DNA of 14,091 nt from Ruminococcus sp. UBA1366 (GTDB taxonomy: Bacteria; Bacillota; Clostridia; Oscillospirales; Ruminococcaceae): contig DBRO01000080.1 in the NCBI GenBank assembly GCA_002306005.1, positions 1,588-15,678 of the forward strand, in the 5' to 3' direction. Below the pieces are notes generated by a model, which saw only the letters and a list, made by a program, of their open reading frames with translations, made no database searches and had not been told where the DNA came from. Within the stretch, counting starts at the first letter, position 1, and every line of letters starts with the position of its first letter. Position numbers and translations under genes: made by a program. Below, one piece after another: positions 7,426 through 13,684 of the stretch.

Positions 7426-9789
7426 TTACAGCTTTTTAATCTTCGCAAACTTTGCCATAATCTTTTTAGTGCCAACCTTTTCAAAAGCAACCTCCAGCAT
7501 CGTGTCGCTGGACATCACGACCGCAGAAAGCACCGTTCCCTCGCCAAAGATATTGTGGCGTACGCGGTCGCCAACTTTAAAATTAATCTGTCCGGAAGCC
7601 GTTTCCTGCATCTTGCGCTTGCTGGCAAGCTGTTCTTGTAAGGAAAGACTTGCAATCGAACCGCCGCGGTAATCCGCCGTCAGCTTATCCGTCAGTCCGC
7701 TTTCCTCAAGCTTTGCTATATACTGTGCGGGAATTTCCCGTACAAAGCGCGAAACCGCGTTGTGGTTCGTGCTGCCGTAAAGCATCCGCGAAGCACAATG
7801 GACTAAATAGAGCTTCTTCTTGGCGCGTGTGACCGCCACATAAGCAAGCCGACGCTCCTCCTCAATTTCAGCCTCACTCTCCATACTCCGCATGGACGGG
7901 AACAGATTTTCTTCCATACCCGCCACAAAAACCACGGGGAATTCCAACCCCTTTGCCGCATGAATCGTCATCAGCGAAACCGAGTCCGGATTCGTCTCCA
8001 GGCTGTCAATATCCGTGTACAGTGAAATTTCTTCCAAAAATCCTGACAAACTCGGCTCCTCAGCGTTTTCCGTGTATTCCGCCATGGTGGATTTCAGTTC
8101 CTGAATGTTATCCAACCGTGCCAGTCCCTCGTCCCCAGCTGCCTGTAACATTCTGCTGTACCCGGATGCCGTCAAAATCCTGTCGAGTAATTCATCCAAC
8201 GGCAGTTCTTCAGAAAGCGCCGTCAGCCGGTCAAACATCGCCGCAACCTCTTTAAGCGCCTTGGATTTCTTTGCAATCGGTGCCATCTCATCGGACTTGC
8301 GCATGATTGCAATGGGGGTTTCGCCAAGATCGCTTGCAATCTGCTCCAGTGCCGCCACAGTTGCATCCCCCAGCCCGCGTTTTGGCTCGTTAATCACGCG
8401 CCGCAGCCGCAGCACATCCGCGTTGTTATTGATCACAGCCAAATAGCTGAGTATATCTTTAATTTCCTTGCGGTCATAGAACTTCAACCCGCCGTAAATC
8501 CGGTATGGCACCCCCGCGCCAATCAATGCCTGTTCCAGTGAATTAGACTGCGCATTCGTGCGGTACAGTACGGCGCAATCGCCGTAAGCCCCGCCCCCGC
8601 CAACGTGTTCCTGTACGGTGTCGGCAATAAAACGCGCCTCACCGCGCTCATTGGCAGCCTTGTATACGGTGATTTTCTCCCCCGCGCCGCCGGCGCTCCA
8701 AAGCGTCTTGCCCTTTCTGCCTCGGTTGTTGGCAATCAGCCCGTTCGCACCGGAAAGAATATTTTGCGTGGAACGGTAATTCTGTTCCAACCGAATGGTC
8801 GTGCATCCCGCAAACTGCTTTTCAAAAGAAAGAATATTCTCAATCGTCGCCCCGCGGAATTTATAAATGCTCTGGTCGTCGTCGCCCACCACGCACAAAT
8901 TCCCCCGCGCGCCCGTCAGCAGCGAAACCAACTTGTACTGTGCCACGTTGGTATCCTGATATTCGTCCACCACTATGTATTTGTAAAGGTTCTGATAATG
9001 CCGGCGCACGTCCTCATTTTCATCCAGCAAGCGCACCGTGTGGCAAATAATATCGTCGAAATCCATCGCGTTGGCAGCTTTCAGCTTGTTCTGATACAGC
9101 CGGTACAGCCGGGCAATCACCAGCGTGCGGTAATCCCCTGCCGCATCTGCCTCCGCCTGCGCCGGCGGAATCATTTTGTCCTTGCGGCGGGAAATCTCCG
9201 TCAGCACCATGCGCGGCGGAAACATCTTTTCGGAAATATCCAAATCGTTCAAACAGGTTTTAATCAGCCGTTGGGAATCGTCCGAATCATAAATCGTAAA
9301 GCTGTTTGTGAATCCAATCTGTTCGCATTCGCGGCGCAAAATCCGCACACATGCGGAATGGAATGTCGCTGCGGTAATCCCGCTGCCGTCCTCGCCCAAC
9401 ATAGCAGCAAGACGTTCTTTCAGTTCATTTGCGGCTTTATTGGTAAAGGTAATCGCCAAAATATTCCACGGCTTAACACATTCATACGCGACAATGTCAC
9501 GCAGCTTTTGCGCATCGGTTTGCGTGCCGGCAAGATAATCTTCCAAAAACGCAATGTCCTCCGCGCCGAACGCGCCGTAGCTTTCGTCGCTGTGAAAGGC
9601 TTTCCCGAAAAAAATCATATTGGCAATGCGATTCACCAGCACCGTGGTTTTACCGCTGCCCGCCCCCGCAAGGATCAGCACAGCGCCCTCGGTCTGAAAC
9701 ACGGCCTTCTGCTGCTGTTCGTTCAAATTCCGAAAATAATGCGCCAAGGCTTTTTTTCGAAGTACCAGTTCGTTATTTTGTAATTTCAT
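7426..9789 (-). CDS. pcrA: ATP-dependent DNA helicase PcrA/UvrD
   Basis: The 787-aa superfamily 1A 3'-5' helicase acts in repair, in rolling-circle replication and in clearing recombination proteins or stalled polymerase from DNA. All core motifs are present: Q motif LNEQQQKAV (22-30), Walker A AGAGSGKTT (41-49), Walker B DEYQD at 275-279, then GDDDQSIYKFRGA, LEQNYRST, LMTIHAAKGLEFPVVFV and YVAVTRAKKKLYL. DEYQD has Tyr where DEFQD is common, a normal variant. The C-terminus (NFKVGDRVRHNIFGEGTV) is the PcrA Tudor-like domain that contacts RNA polymerase. Length is slightly above the family norm of about 730, with an insertion at about 60-90 (SYGAFGAEDIAFLEDYLAGT). I start it at ATG 9789, with a GGGGG site 11 bases upstream; an in-frame TTG at 9807 overlaps that site. 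It is first in an operon with the DUF1275 gene and divergent from the AI-2E family gene. Confidence 0.95.
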   Translation of the reverse strand: MKLQNNELVLRKKALAHYFRNLNEQQQKAVFQTEGAVLILAGAGSGKTTVLVNRIANMIFFGKAFHSDESYGAFGAEDIAFLEDYLAGTQTDAQKLRDIVAYECVKPWNILAITFTNKAANELKERLAAMLGEDGSGITAATFHSACVRILRRECEQIGFTNSFTIYDSDDSQRLIKTCLNDLDISEKMFPPRMVLTEISRRKDKMIPPAQAEADAAGDYRTLVIARLYRLYQNKLKAANAMDFDDIICHTVRLLDENEDVRRHYQNLYKYIVVDEYQDTNVAQYKLVSLLTGARGNLCVVGDDDQSIYKFRGATIENILSFEKQFAGCTTIRLEQNYRSTQNILSGANGLIANNRGRKGKTLWSAGGAGEKITVYKAANERGEARFIADTVQEHVGGGGAYGDCAVLYRTNAQSNSLEQALIGAGVPYRIYGGLKFYDRKEIKDILSYLAVINNNADVLRLRRVINEPKRGLGDATVAALEQIASDLGETPIAIMRKSDEMAPIAKKSKALKEVAAMFDRLTALSEELPLDELLDRILTASGYSRMLQAAGDEGLARLDNIQELKSTMAEYTENAEEPSLSGFLEEISLYTDIDSLETNPDSVSLMTIHAAKGLEFPVVFVAGMEENLFPSMRSMESEAEIEEERRLAYVAVTRAKKKLYLVHCASRMLYGSTNHNAVSRFVREIPAQYIAKLEESGLTDKLTADYRGGSIASLSLQEQLASKRKMQETASGQINFKVGDRVRHNIFGEGTVLSAVVMSSDTMLEVAFEKVGTKKIMAKFAKIKKL

Positions 9790-9849
9790 GTAAAGGCTGT
9801 CCCCCAAATGATACGGTTATTCCGGCAAGAATTTTTACCGGCATTGATT

Positions 9850-9855
9850 ATTATA
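9850..9855 (-). promoter_or_regulatory. Extended -10 promoter of pcrA
   Basis: Read leftward, TGCTATAAT is a perfect TATAAT (9855-9850) with the TGn extension. The best -35 at 17 bases (9878-9873, TTTTCT) is weak, which is tolerated when the extension is present. The leader to the ATG at 9789 would be about 55 bases. I see no LexA-type GAAC-N4-GTTC box, so SOS control is not indicated. Confidence 0.5.
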
Positions 9856-9914
9856 GCACAAATCGGGCGTGAAGAAAAGTCTTTTCCCAAATTATCTTTT
9901 CGGCAAAAATTTTT

Positions 9915-9954
9915 TTGAAAACCACTGGTAATTCTGTGCATAATATTGTATAAT
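9915..9954 (+). promoter_or_regulatory. Promoter region of the AI-2E/PerM family gene
   Basis: TTGAAA (9915-9920) is followed after 18 bases by CATAAT (9939-9944). A second candidate -10, a perfect TATAAT, lies at 9949-9954 with a poor -35 (TGGTAA, 9926-9931). Either would start transcription 35-50 bases before the chosen ATG, and both place the upstream ATG at 9946 in or next to the -10 box. Confidence 0.5.
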
Positions 9955-9999
9955 GAATTTACCAACTATTTTATTTGCAACAAAGGAACGGGGTATTTC

Positions 10000-11277
10000 A
10001 TGAAACTCAACACCAACAAGCGCTACAACACGATTGCGTTCTATGCCGTAATTGTGATTGCCGTCAGCCTGCTGATGATTATCGCCGTGTTTAAATTCGG
10101 CAACATTTTGGACATTGTCCACAAGTTTTTCTCCGTGCTTTCGCCGGTCATCTGGGGACTGGTCATCGCATTTCTGCTCAATCCCATCATGGTCAAAACC
10201 GAAAAACTCATGCGCCGCTACGTCTTCAAAAAAAACACGCACCCAATGCTGTTGCGGGCATTTGCCCTTGTCATCTGCGCGGTGGTTTTTCTGCTGTTCT
10301 GCGCTGGCACCTTCGCCGTGGTCATTCCGGAAATTTTCAACAGCTTAAACGATATTTTCAGCAATATCAGCAAGCTTTTCTCCCAACTGCAAAACTGGAT
10401 TAGCAAGCTGTTTAAAAATAACCAGCAGCTCTACGATTATGCCATGAAACAGCTTTCGGATTTCGCCAAGGATACCGACACGCTGATTACCCGCGTGCAG
10501 CCGATTGTTACCAATATTCTTTCCGGCGCATGGTCGTTTTTAAATTTCCTGACGGATTTTCTCGTGGGCTTTATCATTTCCATGTATGTCCTTGCCGCCA
10601 AGGAAAAAATGCTCGCACAAAGCAAGAAATTTCTCTTTGCCGTCTTTCGGAAAAACGCCTGCAAAACCATTTTTTCCATCGGCAATCAGTGCAACACTGT
10701 ATTTTCGAATTTCGTGGTCGGCAGGTTAATTGAATGCTTCATCGTCGGACTGATGACTTTTATCGGGATGTCCATCCTAAAGATGCCCTACGCAGTCATG
10801 ATCTCCGTTTTGGTCGCCATTACGGACATTATCCCGTTCTTCGGACCGTTCCTCGGTGCCATTCCCTCCGCGCTGCTTTTGCTCATGGTGGACGGCAAAT
10901 ACGTCCTTCCCTTTGCGATTATGATGTTGATTATCCAGCAGGTGGACGGCAATCTCATCAGCCCAAAAATCCTCGGAGAATCCACCGGTCTGCCCCCGTT
11001 CTGGGTATTGGTTTCGCTGTTTGTCGGCGGCGGACTGTTCGGTGTAGTAGGGATGATTCTCTGCGTGCCAACCTTTGCAATTCTCTATGATCTCGTCCGC
11101 ACCGGCGTGGAAAGCCGGCTGAAAAAGCGCAATTTTCCCACGCAAACGCAGGAGTACTACGCACCGGCAGAGAAATATTATTCCCCGCCGCCCTATACCA
11201 AGCCCCTCTCCGCAGATGAACTCCAAAACGTCCCCATTCCTCCCGCCGAAACCGTCAATCAGGCGACAAAAAAATAA
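10000..11277 (+). CDS. AI-2E/PerM family membrane transporter
   Basis: The 425-aa product belongs to the AI-2E family (PerM, TqsA, YtvI, YdiK), members of which export signals, sodium or other solutes; the substrate here is unknown. Two hydrophobic segments open the protein (about 9-30, TIAFYAVIVIAVSLL, and about 45-65, VIWGLVIAFLLNPIM), then a third at about 85-105. A soluble amphipathic region follows (IFSNISKLFSQLQNWISKLF), then the conserved C-terminal membrane block with DIIPFFGPFLGAIPSALL and QQVDGNLISPKILGESTGLPPFWVL, the family signature. The last 45 residues form a Pro/Tyr-rich tail (YYAPAEKYYSPPPY), probably disordered and cytoplasmic. ATG 10000 is chosen because GGGG (9990-9993) lies 6 bases upstream; the in-frame ATG at 9946 lies in the promoter. 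It is a single gene with its own terminator. Confidence 0.9.
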   Translation: MKLNTNKRYNTIAFYAVIVIAVSLLMIIAVFKFGNILDIVHKFFSVLSPVIWGLVIAFLLNPIMVKTEKLMRRYVFKKNTHPMLLRAFALVICAVVFLLFCAGTFAVVIPEIFNSLNDIFSNISKLFSQLQNWISKLFKNNQQLYDYAMKQLSDFAKDTDTLITRVQPIVTNILSGAWSFLNFLTDFLVGFIISMYVLAAKEKMLAQSKKFLFAVFRKNACKTIFSIGNQCNTVFSNFVVGRLIECFIVGLMTFIGMSILKMPYAVMISVLVAITDIIPFFGPFLGAIPSALLLLMVDGKYVLPFAIMMLIIQQVDGNLISPKILGESTGLPPFWVLVSLFVGGGLFGVVGMILCVPTFAILYDLVRTGVESRLKKRNFPTQTQEYYAPAEKYYSPPPYTKPLSADELQNVPIPPAETVNQATKK

Positions 11278-11290
11278 AAGAATCCTGCAA

Positions 11291-11319
11291 CGCCCTGCTG
11301 TGTTTTTCACAACAGGGCG
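11291..11319 (+). terminator. Terminator of the AI-2E/PerM family gene
   Basis: CGCCCTG (11291-11297) pairs with CAGGGCG (11313-11319), then after one C-A mismatch TGTG (11299-11302) pairs with CACA (11308-11311) around a TTTTT loop. CTTTT follows directly. It lies 13 bases past the stop codon. Confidence 0.82.
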
Positions 11320-11375
11320 CTTTTCAATGCAATTCTTTTGAATGCCTCGCAAGAAAACGTTTCCGCAAATACCCC

Positions 11376-11404
11376 TTGCAAAACACTTACTAATGTGATA
11401 TGAT
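11376..11404 (+). promoter_or_regulatory. Promoter of the Rrf2 regulator gene
   Basis: TTGCAA (11376-11381) and TATGAT (11399-11404) lie 17 bases apart. Transcription would start near 11411, leaving a leader of about 30 bases before the ATG at 11441. The -10 lies wholly inside the dyad at 11388-11411. Confidence 0.78.
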
Positions 11405-11411
11405 ATTAGTA
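11388..11411. promoter_or_regulatory. Probable operator of the Rrf2 regulator gene
   Basis: TACTAAT (11388-11394) and ATTAGTA (11405-11411) form a perfect 7-bp dyad with a 10-base centre, 24 bp in all, spanning the -10 box and the expected transcription start. This size suits an Rrf2 dimer, and many Rrf2 regulators repress their own gene. That this protein binds here is inference. Confidence 0.5.
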
Positions 11412-11440
11412 TAAAGATCATCCGGAATGGAGGAATCCCA

Positions 11441-11878
11441 ATGAAAATATCCACAAAAGGCCGTTACGCCCTCCGCATGATGCTGGATTTGGCGGAAAAC
11501 CAAAAGGACGGCTTTGTTTCGCTCAAAGAAATCGCCGACCGACAGAATATTTCAAAAAAATATCTGGAACAAATTATTCCCATGCTGAATCAGTCCGATA
11601 TCCTGCGTGCAAACCGTGGTTATCAGGGCGGATACCGGCTTGCCAAATCGCCGGACAAGTATACCGTGGGTGAAATTCTGCGGATTACCGAAGGCAGTCT
11701 TGCGCCGGTTGCTTGCCTGGAACACGACCCCGTGGAATGTGCCCGCAGTGAAAATTGCCTCACCCTGCCCGTCTGGCAAGGACTGTACCGCGTCATCCAC
11801 GAGTACCTGGACAGCATTACCCTGCAAGATATCCTAGACCGCCAGCACGAACACGAAACCAACGATTATGTTATATAA
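11441..11878 (+). CDS. Rrf2-family transcriptional regulator with three cysteines (IscR/CymR-like)
   Basis: The 145-aa product starts with the Rrf2 winged-helix domain (MKISTKGRYALRMMLDLA, then the recognition region ISKKYLEQIIPMLNQS and wing RGYQGGYRLAK, about 1-85). Three cysteines follow at 92, 100 and 106 (ACLEHDPVECARSENC), in the place and near the spacing of the [2Fe-2S] ligands of IscR (92, 98, 104). It may therefore bind an Fe-S cluster or sense thiol state. Bacillus CymR, the sulfur regulator of this family, works with CysK but does not have this triad. GGAGG (11429-11433) lies 7 bases before the ATG. The gene faces cysK, and no isc/suf genes are in view. Control of cysteine synthesis is a reasonable guess from position; Fe-S homeostasis is the alternative. 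Likely autoregulated through the dyad over its promoter. Confidence 0.9.
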   Translation: MKISTKGRYALRMMLDLAENQKDGFVSLKEIADRQNISKKYLEQIIPMLNQSDILRANRGYQGGYRLAKSPDKYTVGEILRITEGSLAPVACLEHDPVECARSENCLTLPVWQGLYRVIHEYLDSITLQDILDRQHEHETNDYVI

Positions 11879-11882
11879 AAAG

Positions 11883-11913
11883 CGGCGCAGGAACATTCAG
11901 AGTTCCCGCGCCG
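11883..11913 (-). terminator. Terminator of cysK
   Basis: CGGCGCAGGAAC (11883-11894) pairs with GTTCCCGCGCCG (11902-11913) with one A-C mismatch and a 7-base loop. Read leftward it is followed by GCTTTTTATAT, so it serves the cysK transcript. Rightward it is followed by A-rich sequence and would not terminate. The T-run overlaps the end of the Rrf2 coding region. Confidence 0.78.
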
Positions 11914-11938
11914 TAAAAAAATCAAATATTTTTTTCTT

Positions 11939-11965
11939 AGTTGCACAAAAACGTGCAACTTTTTT
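11939..11965 (+). terminator. Terminator of the Rrf2 regulator gene
   Basis: AGTTGCAC (11939-11946) and GTGCAACT (11953-11960) form a perfect 8-bp stem with a 6-base loop, followed by an unbroken T-run to 11965. It lies 60 bases past the regulator stop and 4 bases before the last codon of cysK on the other strand. Confidence 0.82.
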
Positions 11966-11968
11966 CGT

Positions 11969-12898
11969 TTATTCGCTGAACATAGGGGTGGAAAGATACC
12001 GTTCACCGGTATCGGGGAGAACCGCCACAATGATTTTTCCCTTGTTTTCCGGACGTTTGGCTAGCTGTGCCGCTGCCCAAACTGCCGCACCGGAGGAAAT
12101 GCCTACCAGTAAACCTTCCTGCCGCGCAAGGTTGCGTCCCGTGGTAAAAGCATCCTCATTTTCAACAGGAAGAATCTCGTCATACACTTCCGTGTCCAGC
12201 GTATCGGGAACAAATCCCGCGCCAATGCCTTGGATTTTGTGCGGGCCGGCAGTTCCCTTAGAAAGCACCGGCGAACCGGCAGGCTCCACGGCAACGACTT
12301 TCACAGCCGGATTTTTGCTTTTTAAAAACTTGCCCGTGCCGGAAAGCGTACCGCCCGTACCCACACCGGAAACCAAAATATCCACCTTGCCGTCCGTGTC
12401 CGCCCAAATTTCCGGACCGGTTGTAGCAAAATGCACCGCCGGATTCGCCGGATTCACAAACTGTCCGGGAATAAAACTGTGCGGAGTGCTGTCCGCAAGC
12501 TCCTGTGCCTTAGCGATTGCACCCTTCATGCCCTTTGCGCCGTCCGTCAGCACCAGCTCCGCGCCGTATGCTTTCAACAAATTCCGGCGCTCCACGCTCA
12601 TGGTTTCCGGCATGGTCAGCACCACGCGGTACCCGCGAGAAGATGCCACAGCCGCCAATCCAATTCCCGTGTTGCCGCTGGTCGGCTCAATGATAACCGA
12701 ATCCGGATGCAGCAGGCCTTTCTGCTCGGCATCCTCAATCATTGCCTTGGCAATCCGATCTTTCACACTGCCCGCCGGATTAAAATACTCCAGCTTCGCA
12801 AGCACTGTTGCTTCCAGTCCCTCCTGTGCAATCAGCCTGTTCAGCTTCAAAAGCGGGGTTTTCCCAATCAAATCCGTTATCTGCTCATAAATTTTCAT
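11969..12898 (-). CDS. cysK: Cysteine synthase A (O-acetylserine sulfhydrylase)
   Basis: The 309-aa PLP enzyme makes cysteine from O-acetylserine and sulfide in the cytoplasm, normally as a dimer. The PLP lysine is Lys46 in [10 protein letters not shown]; the substrate/PLP phosphate loop TSGNTG is at 73-78; [15 protein letters not shown] binds the PLP phosphate; and SSGAAVWAA lies near the C-terminus. Length is normal for CysK rather than the shorter CysM. It starts at ATG 12898 with AGGAG 10 bases upstream; the in-frame ATG at 12922 has no ribosome site. It has a strong promoter about 150 bases upstream and faces an Rrf2 regulator gene, like the CymR-CysK link known in Bacillus. Its stop codon lies next to the regulator's terminator. 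No serine acetyltransferase gene is nearby. Confidence 0.94.
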   Translation of the reverse strand: MKIYEQITDLIGKTPLLKLNRLIAQEGLEATVLAKLEYFNPAGSVKDRIAKAMIEDAEQKGLLHPDSVIIEPTSGNTGIGLAAVASSRGYRVVLTMPETMSVERRNLLKAYGAELVLTDGAKGMKGAIAKAQELADSTPHSFIPGQFVNPANPAVHFATTGPEIWADTDGKVDILVSGVGTGGTLSGTGKFLKSKNPAVKVVAVEPAGSPVLSKGTAGPHKIQGIGAGFVPDTLDTEVYDEILPVENEDAFTTGRNLARQEGLLVGISSGAAVWAAAQLAKRPENKGKIIVAVLPDTGERYLSTPMFSE

Positions 12899-12986
12899 TA
12901 CAAAACGCTCCTTTACTCCCATTTTTCATAGTGTTACTTGTTTTTTGACGAATCATACATCGAAAATCACTGTGTAACCACTGCAT
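12885..12986 (-). CDS. Possible 33-codon leader ORF overlapping the cysK start
   Basis: Read leftward from ATG 12986-12984, an open frame of 33 codons begins [14 protein letters not shown] and ends NENL at TGA 12887-12885, so it overlaps the first 14 bases of cysK in another frame. GGGGG (12998-12994) lies 7 bases upstream, the same type of site used by pcrA here. It contains two cysteine codons (TGT, residues 10 and 29). It could be a translated leader that couples to or senses for cysK, or a chance ORF; one sequence cannot decide. Confidence 0.25.
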   Translation of the reverse strand: MQWLHSDFRCMIRQKTSNTMKNGSKGAFCNENL

Positions 12987-13000
12987 AGAAATGCCCCCTT

Positions 13001-13033
13001 GTACATCTCCTATATGATTTATAGGTATTGTAC
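13001..13033. promoter_or_regulatory. Dyad over the cysK transcription start (probable operator)
   Basis: CCTATA (13008-13013 on the + strand) and TATAGG (13019-13024) form a perfect 6-bp dyad around 5 bases. It extends outward imperfectly, 11 of 14 positions per arm, to GTAC at both ends (13001-13004 and 13030-13033). It covers the -10 box and the start point, a repressor-like position. By eye it does not clearly share the sequence of the dyad before the Rrf2 gene, so the binding protein is uncertain. Confidence 0.45.
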
Positions 13034-13055
13034 CACGGTGCTCGCGTTTTGTCAA
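13027..13055 (-). promoter_or_regulatory. Promoter of cysK
   Basis: Read leftward, a perfect TTGACA (13055-13050) is followed after 17 bases by TACAAT (13032-13027). Transcription would start near 13020, giving a leader of about 120 bases before the cysK ATG. The -35 lies 18 bases past the stop of the upstream ABC ATPase gene, with no terminator between them. Confidence 0.87.
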
Positions 13056-13072
13056 GAGGAAATTTTATTTTT

Positions 13073-13684
13073 TTACGAAAGTTCAACGATTTTATTGCCC
13101 TGCAGCTTTAATTCCTCGTCGTGTGTCACCAAAACGACGGTTTTTCCATCGCTGTTGAGTTTTTTGAGAATCTCCATTACCGCACGGGCATTTCCCTTAT
13201 CCAGCGAACCTGTCGGCTCATCCGCGAGAATCAGGCTGCATTGCTTGACCATCAGCCGCGCCAGAGCAAGCCGCTGCTGTTCTCCGCCGGAAAGCGTGTA
13301 GACCTTTGCGGTTTCTTTTCCTGAAAGCCCCACCGCCTCTAATGCCTGCGCGGGTGAAGTCTTGCTCCGGCAGCCGGCTTTTACAATTTCTAAGTTCTGC
13401 AAAACGGTTTTGTTCTCCATTAAGGCGAAGTTTTGAAACAGAAAGCCCACCGTACCACGGTAAAATTTCAGCAAATTCTTACGTTTGCGAATATCCATCC
13501 CATCCACAAGAATCTGCCCCTCGGAAAACCGTTCCAACCCGCCAATCATGTTCAGTAAAGTGGTTTTTCCGCAGCCACTAACACCGGAAAACACCACGAA
13601 TTCACCGTCTTCAATCTCAGTGCTTAATCCGGAAAACAATACCCTGTCCCCGAATTTTTTGGTTACATTCTGGATTTGAATCAT
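13073..13684 (-). CDS. ABC transporter ATP-binding protein, lactococcin-972/bacteriocin immunity type
   Basis: The 203-aa product is a complete ABC ATPase: Walker A GVSGCGKTT (34-42), Q-loop Gln84 (FLFQNFALMENKTVLQNL), signature LSGGEQQ (131-137), Walker B LILADEP (151-157) with catalytic Glu156, and switch His188 (VTHDE). It resembles the MacB/LolD-like group and best fits the small ATPases paired with bacteriocin-associated permeases (lactococcin-972 type), judged mainly from its partner. It acts at the membrane with the upstream permease, powering export or detoxification of a peptide or lipid-active compound; the substrate is unknown. Its ATG overlaps the permease stop (ATGA), implying translational coupling, with AGGAGG 10 bases upstream. 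No terminator follows, so transcription may run into cysK. Confidence 0.87.
   Translation of the reverse strand: MIQIQNVTKKFGDRVLFSGLSTEIEDGEFVVFSGVSGCGKTTLLNMIGGLERFSEGQILVDGMDIRKRKNLLKFYRGTVGFLFQNFALMENKTVLQNLEIVKAGCRSKTSPAQALEAVGLSGKETAKVYTLSGGEQQRLALARLMVKQCSLILADEPTGSLDKGNARAVMEILKKLNSDGKTVVLVTHDEELKLQGNKIVELS

Noticed and set aside
8605..9783. Open frame of 392 codons on the + strand opposite pcrA
   Set aside because: It mirrors the intact, motif-complete pcrA gene on the other strand and has no recognisable protein motif; long antisense frames are expected in codon-biased genes.
9790..9950. LexA/SOS box upstream of pcrA
   Set aside because: No GAAC-N4-GTTC-like dyad is present between pcrA and its divergent neighbour.
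11868..12890. Open frame of 340 codons on the + strand opposite cysK
   Set aside because: It is antisense to a complete cysK, crosses both terminators, and its product has the Ser/Pro-rich look of a shadow frame.
12899..13026. SAM riboswitch or cysteine T-box in the cysK leader
   Set aside because: I see neither the conserved SAM-I core nor the T-box sequence, and no terminator/antiterminator pair before the ATG.
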